From contig PLTX01000082.1 of the NCBI GenBank assembly GCA_003164675.1, positions 10,413 to 43,869 on the forward strand: DNA of 33,457 nt, given 5' to 3'. The notes under the pieces were generated by a model that searched no databases, was not told the origin of the DNA, and saw only the letters and a list, made by a program, of their open reading frames with translations. Positions 1-8,885 of this stretch are shown here, one piece after another. Source of the stretch: Verrucomicrobiota bacterium. Its GTDB lineage: Bacteria > Verrucomicrobiota > Verrucomicrobiia > Palsa-1439. Position 1 is the stretch's first letter; each line of letters begins with the position of its first letter. The position numbers were made by a program, and so were the translations under genes.

Positions 1-1838
1 TTGATGCCGTCGCCCATGAACCCGACGACATGGCCTTTGCCTTGCAGCGCCTTGACGATGCGCTGCTTGTGCGCCGGCGACAGGCGGGCAAACACATCGG
101 TGGTTTCCACGGCTTCCGTCAGTTGCGGGTCGGTCATGGTTTCGACGTCACGACCCAGGAGGATCTTTTCCGCGTCGATGCCGACTTCGCGGCAAACCTT
201 GCGCGTGACAAGGTCGTTGTCGCCGGTCAGGACCTTGACGGTGATGCCGTGTTGCCGCAATACGGTGATGGCCTTGGCGGCGGTGTCCTTCGGCGGATCA
301 AGAAATGCCAGGTAGCCGGTCAGCACCAGATCGGATTCGTCGGCTTTGGAGTATGCATCTCGTTTGTCCAGCTTCTTGGTCGCTACCGCCAATACGCGGA
401 AGCCGTCTCCACTCAGGTCGTTGACTTCCGCCATCAAATCGTCGGCCAAAATCGGCTCCATCGGGAAAATCTCGCCCTCATACTCAAAGTGCGTGCACTT
501 GACAAATACGGCCTCCGGCGCGCCCTTGGTCAGCAACTGCCGCGCGCCGTCCGGCCCCTCGACCGCCACGGACATCATGCGTCGTGAGAAATCAAACGGA
601 AGCTCGTCCACTTTGGTGTATGTATCGAGCGAGAGCTCGCCGCGGAGTTCCTTGTGTTGCAGGACGGCGCGGTCGAGGATGTTCTTCAGCCCGGTTTGAA
701 AATGGCTGATGAGATAAGCATCGCGCAGCACGTCCTCGTTTTCCTTTTTGAACACGTCGCAATACACTTCGAGAATGACGTGATCCATCGTCAGCGTGCC
801 GGTCTTGTCGGTGCACAACACGTCCATCGCGCCGAAATTCTGGATGGAATTGAGCCGCTTGACGATGACCTTCTTTTTCGACATCGCCAGACCGCCCTTG
901 GAAAGGCAGACGGAGATAATCATCGGCAACATCTCCGGTGTCAGGCCGACGGCGACCGCCAACGCAAAGAAGAAGGCCTCCTTCCAGTCGTGCTTGGTCA
1001 GCCCGTTAATGAAAAACACCAGCGGCACCATCACGGCCATGAACCGGATCATCAGCCAGGTGAATTTCTTCACGCCTTTGTCGAACGCCGTTTCCACCGG
1101 CTGCCCGACGAGGCTACGCGCCATTTTTCCAAAATAGGTCTGCGCGCCAGTGGCGACAATGACCGCCGTGGCCGTGCCGCTCTCGACGCTCGTGCCGAGG
1201 AAACAGAGGTTCGTGCGCTCGATGGGGGACACCTTGTCGCGTGCGTCACGCGCGTCGGTCTTCTCCACCGGCAACGACTCGCCGGTCAGCGTGGCCTGGA
1301 TGAGGAACAGGTCCTTGGCGGAAATGAGACGCACATCGCCGGGAATCATGTCGCCGGCCGACAACTTCACCACGTCACCCGGCACGATCTCCCGCAACGG
1401 GATTTCCTTCGGCTGCCCGTCGCGCATGACGGTGGCGGTGACTTTGATCATCGCCTTGAGCTTGGCAGCGGCGTTGTCGGCCTTCGTTTCCTGGATGAAC
1501 CGCAGGGACAGGCCGAGCAACACCATCGCCAGGATCACCACGCCACCGATGTAGTCGCTGGAGGACTCCGCCGTCGCGAAGGTCAGGATGGCGAGGACGG
1601 TCAACAGAATGACGAGCGGATTGAGCGCAGCAGTACGCAGCCGGTCCAACCAACCGTGCCGCTTCTCTTGCGCCACTTCGTTGGGACCGTGTTGCGCCAG
1701 TCGGGCCGCCGCCTCATCCCCGGTCAGGCCGGTGGGCGAAGTGCCGAGCTGTTGCAGGACTTCGGCGGCCTCCTTCGTCGCCGTGTCTCGAACGGCATCC
1801 GAAACCCGGTCCGCAGTGCCGTTCTTCACACCACGCAT
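1..1838 (-). CDS. mgtA: Mg2+-translocating P-type ATPase (MgtA/MgtB type), 3' end beyond window
   Basis: An inner-membrane P3B-type ATPase that imports Mg2+ using ATP. The 612 visible residues give a cation-ATPase N-domain (about 25-75), paired membrane helices (about 70-112), the actuator domain with LTGES (184-188), a second helix pair (about 258-310) with the MgtA-like VGLTPEMLPMI signature, and the phosphorylation motif DKTGTLTMD with Asp344 as acceptor. The P-domain VLTGDND and a late MGDGIN follow just before the edge, so the C-terminal helices (roughly a third of an 850-900-aa family member) are missing. I chose the ATG at 1838 because an in-frame stop lies about 30 codons upstream and GAGGGGG precedes it. 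It lies 186 bp from the next gene on the same strand, so it probably has its own promoter; I see no recognisable leader. Ca2+-ATPases are less likely because of the PEMLPMI motif. Confidence 0.93.
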   Translation of the reverse strand, partial: MRGVKNGTADRVSDAVRDTATKEAAEVLQQLGTSPTGLTGDEAAARLAQHGPNEVAQEKRHGWLDRLRTAALNPLVILLTVLAILTFATAESSSDYIGGVVILAMVLLGLSLRFIQETKADNAAAKLKAMIKVTATVMRDGQPKEIPLREIVPGDVVKLSAGDMIPGDVRLISAKDLFLIQATLTGESLPVEKTDARDARDKVSPIERTNLCFLGTSVESGTATAVIVATGAQTYFGKMARSLVGQPVETAFDKGVKKFTWLMIRFMAVMVPLVFFINGLTKHDWKEAFFFALAVAVGLTPEMLPMIISVCLSKGGLAMSKKKVIVKRLNSIQNFGAMDVLCTDKTGTLTMDHVILEVYCDVFKKENEDVLRDAYLISHFQTGLKNILDRAVLQHKELRGELSLDTYTKVDELPFDFSRRMMSVAVEGPDGARQLLTKGAPEAVFVKCTHFEYEGEIFPMEPILADDLMAEVNDLSGDGFRVLAVATKKLDKRDAYSKADESDLVLTGYLAFLDPPKDTAAKAITVLRQHGITVKVLTGDNDLVTRKVCREVGIDAEKILLGRDVETMTDPQLTEAVETTDVFARLSPAHKQRIVKALQGKGHVVGFMGDGI

Positions 1839-2024
1839 GGAACCCCCTCGCTCGCTCGCGCAACAAGTCGATCCGCATCGGCCCCGTCGACCAGATCAAA
1901 CCGGCACGACAATTCTAGATTGGGCAGGAACGTGCTCATGACGCAAACGCCTCGCCTACATACACGCATCGGCAGAATTTTGCACGGAGAATTTTCGAGA
2001 TGCGGCGATATGTTCTATGTCGCC
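1839..2024. other. intergenic region upstream of the Mg2+ ATPase
   Basis: 186 bp between the epimerase stop and the ATPase start, both genes on the minus strand. It is the only place for an ATPase promoter or leader. I could not find a convincing -35/-10 pair or a terminator with a T run. Confidence 0.4.
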
Positions 2025-2960
2025 CTACCCTTGCCGCTGGTACCACGCGACGGCTTTTTCGATGCCTTCGCGAAACCCGACGCGGGGTTTCCAGCCGAGA
2101 AGTTTTTCGGCCTTCGAGATGTCGGCCTGGCTGTGGAGGATGTCGCCGGGGCGCGGCGGATCAAATTTCGGCCGAATGTTCTTGCCAAGAATGTGGTTCA
2201 CCGTGTCCACCAGGTCCAACAGCGAAACCCGTCCGCCGCAGGCGATGTTGAAGGCCTGCCCGAGCGCTTCCTTTGGCGCCTGACAGGCCAGCACGTTGGC
2301 TTCAATGATGTTTTCGACGTGTGAGAAATCGCGCGTCTGTTTTCCGTCGCCGTAGATTGTCGGCGATTGGTCCTGCAGGATGGCGGTGATGAACCGCGGG
2401 ATAACCGCCGCGTACTGCGATTGCGGATCTTGCCGCGGGCCAAATACATTGAAATAACGAAGCGAGACAGTCTCCAGCCCGTACAATTGACGGAAGATGG
2501 TGCAATAATATTCGCCGGTGATCTTGTGGACAGCGTACGGTGACAACGGCGACGGCGGCATATCTTCGCGCTTGGGCAACGTGGGCGTGTCGCCGTACAC
2601 GCTCGACGAGGAACTGAACACCACGCGCTGGACACCCGCGTCCCGAGCCGCAATCAACAGGTTCACCGTGCCGATGATGTTGGCTTCAGTCGTTGTCCGC
2701 GGGTCCTCGACGGAGCGGATCACGCTCGGCATCGCGCCCAGGTGAAGCGCGAAGCGCACGCCGTTGACCGCGTGGGCCACCGCTTTGGGGTCGCGCAAAT
2801 CACCTTCCACAATCTCCACCTTGTCGGCAAACGCGCGGACGTTCGCGCGTTTGCCGCTGGAAAAATTGTCGAAGATGCGCACACGGCGTCCCAACCCCAC
2901 CAGGTGCTCGGCGATGTTTGAGCCGATGAACCCGGCTCCCCCTGTGACCAAGTAGTCCAT
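2025..2960 (-). CDS. NAD-dependent sugar-nucleotide epimerase/dehydratase (extended SDR)
   Basis: A 311-aa cytosolic extended short-chain dehydrogenase acting on an NDP-sugar, in the UDP-glucose/UDP-GlcNAc/UDP-uronate 4-epimerase group. A Rossmann GGAGFIG lies at residues 7-13, an acidic residue ends the second strand (FDNFSSGKR), SSSSVYGD precedes the catalytic Tyr142-x3-Lys146 (YAVHK), and RYFNVFGPRQ and GDGKQTRDF are substrate-side signatures. The substrate cannot be fixed by eye; the adjacent UDP-glucose dehydrogenase makes UDP-glucuronate a plausible one. The start ATG at 2960 lies 2 bp after the stop of the deacetylase gene with GGGAG upstream; an ATG at 2966 overlapping that stop (ATGA) is the alternative. 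It is the last gene of the lptD operon. Confidence 0.9.
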   Translation of the reverse strand: MDYLVTGGAGFIGSNIAEHLVGLGRRVRIFDNFSSGKRANVRAFADKVEIVEGDLRDPKAVAHAVNGVRFALHLGAMPSVIRSVEDPRTTTEANIIGTVNLLIAARDAGVQRVVFSSSSSVYGDTPTLPKREDMPPSPLSPYAVHKITGEYYCTIFRQLYGLETVSLRYFNVFGPRQDPQSQYAAVIPRFITAILQDQSPTIYGDGKQTRDFSHVENIIEANVLACQAPKEALGQAFNIACGGRVSLLDLVDTVNHILGKNIRPKFDPPRPGDILHSQADISKAEKLLGWKPRVGFREGIEKAVAWYQRQG

Positions 2961-2962
2961 TC

Positions 2963-4420
2963 TCATTCTCCCTTCCCTGCGGACTTGTCGTGGATTGTAT
3001 GCCCGGTTTCCGTGCCGTTGGACAGCGAAAACAGATGCCACGCCGTGTCGTCGGCCGCGACCTCGCCGAGGTTGGCCCGTGTCGCCGCGAAGAGATAGTC
3101 GGGTTTCCTCTCCCCCAACAGGCGCAACGGCAGCCGTATGATCAAATGGTTGCCGAGACCGGTAACGGTGACGGCGTCCTCCTTCAACTGCCGGCCACCG
3201 TCAAACACATGGACGCTGCCAATCGGCGTGACGTTGATGTGGATTTTTGGCATCGCCGCGAAATTGTCCCCTTGACGGTAGCCGTAGAGATGCAAATGGA
3301 CGTTCGCCCGTTTGCCCAACCGATTGCGGAGTGTGACCTGTGCGATGAGGTCGGTTCCCTGGCGCAGGTACGCGGTTTCCTCCAACTCCATCGCCGCGAA
3401 TTCCTCGTTGAAGAGCCGTTCCATATCGGGATGGTAGACCGAATCGGTGGCGCCGAAGCCGATGACCTTGGTGCGCACCGCTTTCTTCCAATCGATCACC
3501 GCGTCCGCGGGCACGACCGGCACGGGCAAGAGGTCGATCGTCGCAAAGATCTCATTGGCGCGCGCGAACGAAACCAAATAATACTCGCGGGTGGTCAATT
3601 CCGTACGGTTCTTGATGATCGCCTCGTATTTGCGTCCCGTCTGCTCCGGGGTGAGCGGGAGGGAAAACCAATCCCCGTTGTCCAACAACTGCCGCGGCGG
3701 TTTCAGTTCCAACTCGGGATGATAATGGTACGGGACCGGCCAGCGGCCGAAGTGGATAACATAATAATAAATGCGCGGCGGGGACTGCTCGGCGCTGACC
3801 TCGAGAGCGGCCAACCGAACGAAATTGGCCGCCGCGCGGTGGTCCGGATTGGTGTCAGCCGGGTGTGTGACAAACACTCGCGTCGGTCGCAAGCGACGAA
3901 ACAACTCGACGAAGTCCGAGACAGCGTTTTCGGGCGTATATGGCTGGCCGAAGACGTGGGCTTCTTTGTAGGGCACGGCGTTACTGTGGGTCGCATCGCT
4001 GCGGAACGGCACCGGCTCGCGCCAATAATCCTCCCAGATGGACATTGTCCCGCGGTCCGGAAACCCAAGGAAAGTCAGTTGCTCCCGTGACAGGCCGAGG
4101 ATCGCTGTGGCCGCACCGGCTTCGTGCTGCCGCAGGTTGCCAAAATAGACGTACCGAGCGGGCGTGAGATGCAGGCTCAGCTTGTAGAGCTTGAAAGCGA
4201 CTTGGTTGTGGTCGCCGTTGGTGAGATAAATCACATGCACTTCCGCCCCCACGGCGCAGGCCTGCTGGATCAGACCGCCGGCCCCGAGCACTTCGTCATC
4301 GGGATGCGGCGCGACCACCACGATGCGATCCCGGGACGTGATGGGTGGAAAGGCCTCCTGCCCGAACGCTGGCACGACAGCCGCAGCCAGCAGGAGCAGG
4401 ATGGCTGCACCGCCGCGCAT
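2963..4420 (-). CDS. Exported PIG-L/LmbE-family N-acetyl-sugar deacetylase with extra C-terminal domain
   Basis: 485 aa. A signal peptide (MRGG, hydrophobic to about residue 18, then AFGQ) suggests export. The PIG-L core follows: VVVAPHPDDE with the metal ligands His39 and Asp42 region, and THPADTNPDHRAA (His186, His194) near residue 185. Family members are Zn-dependent deacetylases of N-acetylglucosaminyl conjugates, such as MshB and the GlcNAc-PI deacetylase. Residues from about 285 to 485 form an additional beta-rich region I do not recognise. The start ATG at 4420 is 1 bp after the UDP-glucose dehydrogenase stop (TGA-C-ATG); a longer in-frame extension upstream is antisense-like sequence inside ugd. 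Substrate unknown; position between sugar-nucleotide genes and after lptD suggests a surface glycan or LPS. Confidence 0.85.
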   Translation of the reverse strand: MRGGAAILLLLAAAVVPAFGQEAFPPITSRDRIVVVAPHPDDEVLGAGGLIQQACAVGAEVHVIYLTNGDHNQVAFKLYKLSLHLTPARYVYFGNLRQHEAGAATAILGLSREQLTFLGFPDRGTMSIWEDYWREPVPFRSDATHSNAVPYKEAHVFGQPYTPENAVSDFVELFRRLRPTRVFVTHPADTNPDHRAAANFVRLAALEVSAEQSPPRIYYYVIHFGRWPVPYHYHPELELKPPRQLLDNGDWFSLPLTPEQTGRKYEAIIKNRTELTTREYYLVSFARANEIFATIDLLPVPVVPADAVIDWKKAVRTKVIGFGATDSVYHPDMERLFNEEFAAMELEETAYLRQGTDLIAQVTLRNRLGKRANVHLHLYGYRQGDNFAAMPKIHINVTPIGSVHVFDGGRQLKEDAVTVTGLGNHLIIRLPLRLLGERKPDYLFAATRANLGEVAADDTAWHLFSLSNGTETGHTIHDKSAGKGE

Positions 4421-4421
4421 G

Positions 4422-5714
4422 TCACCTGCCGATGCTCTTATAGACAAAACCCAACTCGGCCATCTTCTGCGGTTCGTACAGGTTGCGACCGTCCAGCACA
4501 ATGGGCTGGGCCATGACGGCGCGCAGCTTTTCCAGGTCAAGCTGACGGAATTCGTCCCATTCGGTGCAGATAATGAGTCCGTCGGCTCCCGTTGCGGCGG
4601 TGTAGGGACTATCGCAAAACTCCACATCCGGCAATACCTCGCGGGCCTTGTCCATCGCCTTGGGGTCGTACGCGCGGATTCTTGCGCCCTCCTTCTGCAA
4701 GGGCCGGATGATCTCCAGCGATGGCGCGAGCCGCATATCATCCGTGTTTGGCTTGAACGCCAGTCCGAGGACGCCGATGGTCTTGTCCTTCACAATCCAC
4801 AATGTGTCGTGGACCTTGTTTAGGAAGTGCTGAATCTGGTCCGCATTGATCTGCTGCACTTCCTTGAGCAGGCGGAAATCGTGGCCCAACGTTTCGGCAA
4901 TGCGAATGAAGGCGCTCAGGTCCTTCGGGAAACACGAACCGCCATAGCCGAGGCCCGCGTTGAGGAACGCGCGCCCGATGCGTTTGTCCAGGCCCATGCC
5001 GTTGACGACGTCGGAAATATTGGCGCCGCTGGCTTCGCAAATCACCGATAACGCATTGGCGTACGAAATCTTCAGGGCAAGAAATGAATTGCAGGCGTGC
5101 TTGATCAACTCCGCGCTGTTGATGTCCGTGATAATGATCGGCGAGTGGAACGGCGAATAGATCTCCTTCATCTTGGCGATGGGCCCCGGGCCGCTGACGC
5201 CGATGACAACGCGATCCGGTTGCATGAGGTCCTGCACGGCGCAACCCTCCCGCAGGAACTCGGGGTTGCTGACGACATCGAAGTCGACCTTGTGCTTGTT
5301 GTAGCGTTTGATGGTTTCGGCAACCTTCTCGCCCGTCTTGACCGGGACGGTGGATTTGTCCACAATAATCTTGTACTCCGTCATGGTGCCGGCGATCTCC
5401 CGCGCGACCCGCTCGACAAAACTCATGTCCACCGAGCCGTCATGCTTTGGCGGCGTGGGCACGGCGATGAAAACCACCTCGGAATTCTTCACCCCGTCGG
5501 CAATTTCGCCCGTGAAACGCAACCGCCCGGCGGCGACATTGCGTTTGACGATTTCCTCCAGGCCCGGCTCGTAAATGGGGATGTCTCCCGCCCGCAACAC
5601 TTCCACCTTCTTCAGGTCGTTATCCACGCAGATCACCTGGTGGCCGATTTCGGCGAAACAGGCGCCGGTCACCAAGCCCACGTATCCAGTCCCTACAATG
5701 CTTATCTTCGGCAT
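4422..5714 (-). CDS. ugd: UDP-glucose 6-dehydrogenase
   Basis: 430 aa, the usual length. It oxidises UDP-glucose to UDP-glucuronate with two NAD+ in the cytosol, feeding exopolysaccharide or LPS sugars. The N-terminal NAD-binding GTGYVGLVTG is at residues 8-17, followed by VPTP (85-88), DKSTVPVKTG (119-128), the PEFLREG signature (151-157), and the catalytic thiol Cys261 in GLGYGGSCFPKD; a C-terminal UDP-binding domain with GLAFKPNTDD completes it. Starts 21 bp after the lptD stop with AGAGGA upstream, and its stop is 1 bp from the start of the deacetylase, so co-transcription and translational coupling are likely. Other members of the UDP-glucose/GDP-mannose dehydrogenase family are possible, but the motifs fit Ugd best. 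Confidence 0.95.
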   Translation of the reverse strand: MPKISIVGTGYVGLVTGACFAEIGHQVICVDNDLKKVEVLRAGDIPIYEPGLEEIVKRNVAAGRLRFTGEIADGVKNSEVVFIAVPTPPKHDGSVDMSFVERVAREIAGTMTEYKIIVDKSTVPVKTGEKVAETIKRYNKHKVDFDVVSNPEFLREGCAVQDLMQPDRVVIGVSGPGPIAKMKEIYSPFHSPIIITDINSAELIKHACNSFLALKISYANALSVICEASGANISDVVNGMGLDKRIGRAFLNAGLGYGGSCFPKDLSAFIRIAETLGHDFRLLKEVQQINADQIQHFLNKVHDTLWIVKDKTIGVLGLAFKPNTDDMRLAPSLEIIRPLQKEGARIRAYDPKAMDKAREVLPDVEFCDSPYTAATGADGLIICTEWDEFRQLDLEKLRAVMAQPIVLDGRNLYEPQKMAELGFVYKSIGR

Positions 5715-5735
5715 ACTGTCGCTATTCCTCTCAAA

Positions 5736-8132
5736 TCAGTTCACCGCCACAACCGCTTCCGGATAGGCCTTCAACGTCAGGCTGAAGAACGCCGTCATCT
5801 CATTGGGCGCGCTCCCCGCTGTGTTCCGCTGACCAACATAACGGAATCCATAGGTAATGTACCAGTCGTGTGTTTCCTGACGCAAGGTGTACTCCTGTTC
5901 CTCCCACGTGCCATCCTGAAGGTCCACCCGCTCGTACAGGTGCGCCGTCCAATGACGCGTCAGCTTGTACGCCCAGTCCACGCTGATCAGGTTGCTGTCT
6001 CCCCGCAGGTATCTCGTGCCCAACCCCAGCGTCCAACGGTCGGCATCAATCAGGCGTAGCGCTGTGTTGAACTCGCGCATGATACCGCCATTGATCTGGT
6101 ACCGCCCAAACGTGTCCAGCGACAGCCACCGGTACGGACGAAACTCCATGGTACCAAACAGATCGGAAAAGTCAGTCTCACCTCTCGTCTTCTCGATTTC
6201 ATAATCCGTCCAACCCGTTAAATCGACCAGATTCCATGCCTGGTTGTCCCGGCGCGTCTGCAATGTCTGGCGTAGGCCGAAGCGCACGGTGTCCTCGCCC
6301 GTAATCGAGTCGATCGCATTGTTCGCCGGGAATTCCAGGGGCGAATAACGCGTCACGGACAACGTGTCGCCTCCCAGCAGCGTGACGTCGCGCACGGAAT
6401 CGAACTGAAACAGGTCGTTGGTCGCGCGGTCGACGCGCGGGATCCACTGGTAGTCCGCAAACGGTTGCAGGATATGCCTCAGCCCATCAATGTGCAGCCA
6501 GTCGCTGTGCGCGTCGTCCCACTCGCGCGAAATCTTGAAGGAAGTCTCCGCGCCCAGATCGTACACAACCCGGGTGACGTTCTGCGTCTCCGGGGCATCT
6601 GACGGCGCCCGCGAATAGTAATCCCCGCGAATTCCGGCACGCGGAACCACCGACAGCCAGTCGCCCAGCATCGACGGCATCACAATCTGATGAAACGTGT
6701 CCGCCCGGACCGCGTTGCCCACAAAATCCGGACTCTCGCCCGTGCCTACAATGTTTGTGGGGCCGGCCACGTCGTGGTATTGCCCGGCGCTGCTTTCGCC
6801 TTCATAGAACAGCGGCGTGTTGCCCAGCCGCGTTCGATCCACCGCCAGTTTCGCTTCCGGCAAACGTTCCACCTCTGTAAAAAACTTGTCGAACTGAGGG
6901 CGGACAAGGAACGACAGCGTGTAGTCCGGCCCGGTCTTCGTGACGTCGGCCACCGAATCAGGTGCGCGATCGTGGTCGAAATCGTGGCGAAAATAATCGT
7001 GCATCACCTCGGCGTCGCTCAACTTGTTCAGATCGACGGTGACCGTCACGTCATTGGTCAAATACTGCTTGTGCTGCCATTCGGCGCGATAGCGGGCCGC
7101 AGAGTTGGTGGCGAAGCCGAATGCGGGAGCGTTGGTCACCCCGTGCGTCACGCTTCTACCGCCGGGCTCCGACTTGTCCGGCTCCGCGTCGTCAATAAAG
7201 TAGCCGGTCAACAATCCCTGCGCCGCTGAACCGAACCGATATTTCAAGTCCGCGCCGGTGCCAAAGCCGCGTTCCGTCCGCTCATCGGCGTGAACCGTCA
7301 GGTCCATGTCCTTGTTCAATTTCCAGGCGAAACTGGACAGCAGGAACGCTCCCCAAAGCGAGTTGTCGCCCACGCTCACCACCATCGGCGGCATGTCTCC
7401 CTTCAGCGACCAGATCACGAGGGGCGACCAAAGCACCGGTGTGGTCCTCTCATGCACCGTGGCATCGTGCAACACCAGTCGGTCACCCGTCCACGTTTCG
7501 CCATGCTTCGCTTGTAGATAATAGCCGGGATGCTCCAGGTCGCTGGTCGTGACCGTGCCGCGGGCGAACACATAGTGGTTGGTGCCCACCTGCTCGAGGT
7601 TCTGAACATGCAGGTATACCGGATCGACAAACCCGCGTGCTTCGTCCGCCTTCAACCGCCGGGTGCCAAAGTTGTAGTACGCCGACGGCGCGACCCATTC
7701 CTGGGCGCCCTGGTTGATCCGGACATGGCCTTCGGCCCAGGCTTCATTGGTTTGTTTGTTGAACCGGATCCGGTCGGCCACCAACGTGACATCTTTGTCC
7801 CGCATCATGGCATTGCCTTCTGCGACAAACGTCTTCGAGACGTTGTCGAACGTCATCTTCTCCGCGTTGATCGTCGGGGCCGAAGTTTCGCCGATCTCGT
7901 TGGTTGCTGCCTCAGCCACCACATTGATCGGCGGCGCCACGGTCACGTTCGTGGACGGCTCGGATACCACATTCGTCGCTGGCGTGATCGACGGGCTGGT
8001 GGTTGGCTCTGTGACCGCGTTCGTCGCCGTCTCGATGGTCGCGTTGGTGACCGACGGCTCGTCGGCGCGTACTTTCATCGCCCCAGCCACCAGCGCCGCT
8101 GCCAACCACAGGAATCGCCCCACTCTCCTCAT
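5736..8132 (-). CDS. lptD: LptD-like LPS-assembly outer-membrane protein
   Basis: 798 aa. LptD forms the outer-membrane beta-barrel that inserts LPS, with an N-terminal OstA/LptA-like jellyroll in the periplasm. Visible here are a signal peptide (about 1-23, ending KVRA-DE), an unusual Thr/Asn/Val/Pro-rich stretch (about 27-85) with repeated ATN, EPxTN units, an OstA-like segment (about 87-150: MTFDNVSKTFVAEGNA, TLVADRIRFNKQ, AWAEGHVRI), then a long region of alternating aromatic/polar strands (about 250-790) typical of a barrel, including CxxxC-free loops. No obvious cysteine pairs of the Escherichia coli type. The ATG at 8132 has no strong ribosome site. First gene of a four-gene minus-strand operon, 21 bp before ugd. 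It marks the organism as LPS-bearing. Confidence 0.87.
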   Translation of the reverse strand: MRRVGRFLWLAAALVAGAMKVRADEPSVTNATIETATNAVTEPTTSPSITPATNVVSEPSTNVTVAPPINVVAEAATNEIGETSAPTINAEKMTFDNVSKTFVAEGNAMMRDKDVTLVADRIRFNKQTNEAWAEGHVRINQGAQEWVAPSAYYNFGTRRLKADEARGFVDPVYLHVQNLEQVGTNHYVFARGTVTTSDLEHPGYYLQAKHGETWTGDRLVLHDATVHERTTPVLWSPLVIWSLKGDMPPMVVSVGDNSLWGAFLLSSFAWKLNKDMDLTVHADERTERGFGTGADLKYRFGSAAQGLLTGYFIDDAEPDKSEPGGRSVTHGVTNAPAFGFATNSAARYRAEWQHKQYLTNDVTVTVDLNKLSDAEVMHDYFRHDFDHDRAPDSVADVTKTGPDYTLSFLVRPQFDKFFTEVERLPEAKLAVDRTRLGNTPLFYEGESSAGQYHDVAGPTNIVGTGESPDFVGNAVRADTFHQIVMPSMLGDWLSVVPRAGIRGDYYSRAPSDAPETQNVTRVVYDLGAETSFKISREWDDAHSDWLHIDGLRHILQPFADYQWIPRVDRATNDLFQFDSVRDVTLLGGDTLSVTRYSPLEFPANNAIDSITGEDTVRFGLRQTLQTRRDNQAWNLVDLTGWTDYEIEKTRGETDFSDLFGTMEFRPYRWLSLDTFGRYQINGGIMREFNTALRLIDADRWTLGLGTRYLRGDSNLISVDWAYKLTRHWTAHLYERVDLQDGTWEEQEYTLRQETHDWYITYGFRYVGQRNTAGSAPNEMTAFFSLTLKAYPEAVVAVN

Positions 8133-8640
8133 AAAAGCGGGCGAACGCTAACACACCCCGCGTCGCACCAGCAAGGCGAAAGCCCCGTTCCTCCAAAGTC
8201 CAAAAACCGCCAACACATCTCATTCCTGCGAGGTGGATTCGCAAATCTGCTGGCGCAAGCGCCCTGTGATACTGCGCTTGCCTGGAAAAACGCCCATAGT
8301 CCCGTGGTTTTCGAAATCCTCTATGACCGTGCACGATGGCTGCTTCTCTCCTGACTGCGTGAGCCAACAAATGGGAAACAACCACATGAAGAGATCAAAG
8401 ATTCCTCCGGCGAAACTAACCGATTGGATTGAGTTCTGCTGGCTTTACGTCATCAACCCCGTCTTTCGCGCTGCGCCGAACAAACGCAAAGCGTACTTCG
8501 AGCACCGCCTCGGCAAGATCTACAACCTCCCTTGCTTCTGAGTCCCGCCCCGCGTCCCCTGCGGACTCCGGCAATCCTCGGGACTCGTCCGGCGAGACGC
8601 TTCCCTCCACAGGCTGCCACAATGCGTCGAATTCGGCTGG
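8133..8640. other. 508-bp region with little clear coding content
   Basis: Lies between the start of lptD and the stop of the XRE regulator, so it must hold the lptD promoter. The only protein-like frame I see is the 51-codon ORF at 8386. Other frames here read as Arg/Ser/Pro-rich shadows. Confidence 0.4.
8386..8541 (+). CDS. possible 51-aa small protein
   Basis: Unrecognised. A short frame beginning MKRSKIPPAKL, with an aromatic stretch (IEFCWLYVINPVF) and a basic C-terminal half ending RLGKIYNLPCF. Third codon positions are strongly C/G-biased in the second half, like the real genes around it, which is the main reason to list it. GGGA lies about 8 bases upstream of the ATG; an in-frame ATG at 8371 is an alternative. 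It could equally be the remnant of a larger decayed gene, since no partner domain is present. It runs opposite to both neighbours. Confidence 0.35.
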   Translation: MKRSKIPPAKLTDWIEFCWLYVINPVFRAAPNKRKAYFEHRLGKIYNLPCF

Positions 8641-8850
8641 TTATCCCGCGCGGAAAATGTCCCGAACCGAGCACTTCAAGCGCTTGGTGATTTGCTGCAG
8701 ACGGCGTAGCGTAATGCTCTGCTCACACATTTCCAGCCGGTGAAGCGTGGACGAAGGAAGTCCAATCTTGCGCGAGAACTTGGCATACGACAAGTCACCC
8801 CTCCTCTTGCGCAGGAAGGAAGCTAACTGCCTTTCCAACGACTCAGCCAT
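8641..8850 (-). CDS. XRE-family helix-turn-helix regulator (small)
   Basis: 69 aa from the ATG at 8850 (MAESLERQLASF). Nearly the whole protein is one Cro/C1-type HTH domain: LRKRRGDLSYAKFSRKIGLPSSTLHRLE covers helices 1-3, and SITLRRLQQITKRLKCSVRDIF the helices 4-5, with the typical final DIF. It should bind DNA as a dimer. Upstream in-frame ATGs at 8862 and 8877 are possible starts; none has a good Shine-Dalgarno sequence. It is divergent from the beta-helix protein gene, with that gene's promoter between them, which makes it a candidate regulator of itself and of that gene. There is no ligand or peptidase domain. Confidence 0.8.
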   Translation of the reverse strand: MAESLERQLASFLRKRRGDLSYAKFSRKIGLPSSTLHRLEMCEQSITLRRLQQITKRLKCSVRDIFRAG

Positions 8851-8885
8851 GTAGGCTGACATTGCCCAAGAAGTCATCCCATTTG

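Noticed and set aside
654..2324. Long plus-strand open frame opposite the Mg2+ ATPase and epimerase genes
   Set aside because: His/Arg/Gln/Asp-rich translation without motifs; it is the antisense of two clear genes in a high-GC region.
8453..8743. Overlapping Arg/Ser-rich frames on both strands near 8.5 kb
   Set aside because: Low-complexity shadows of high-GC sequence with no start signals.
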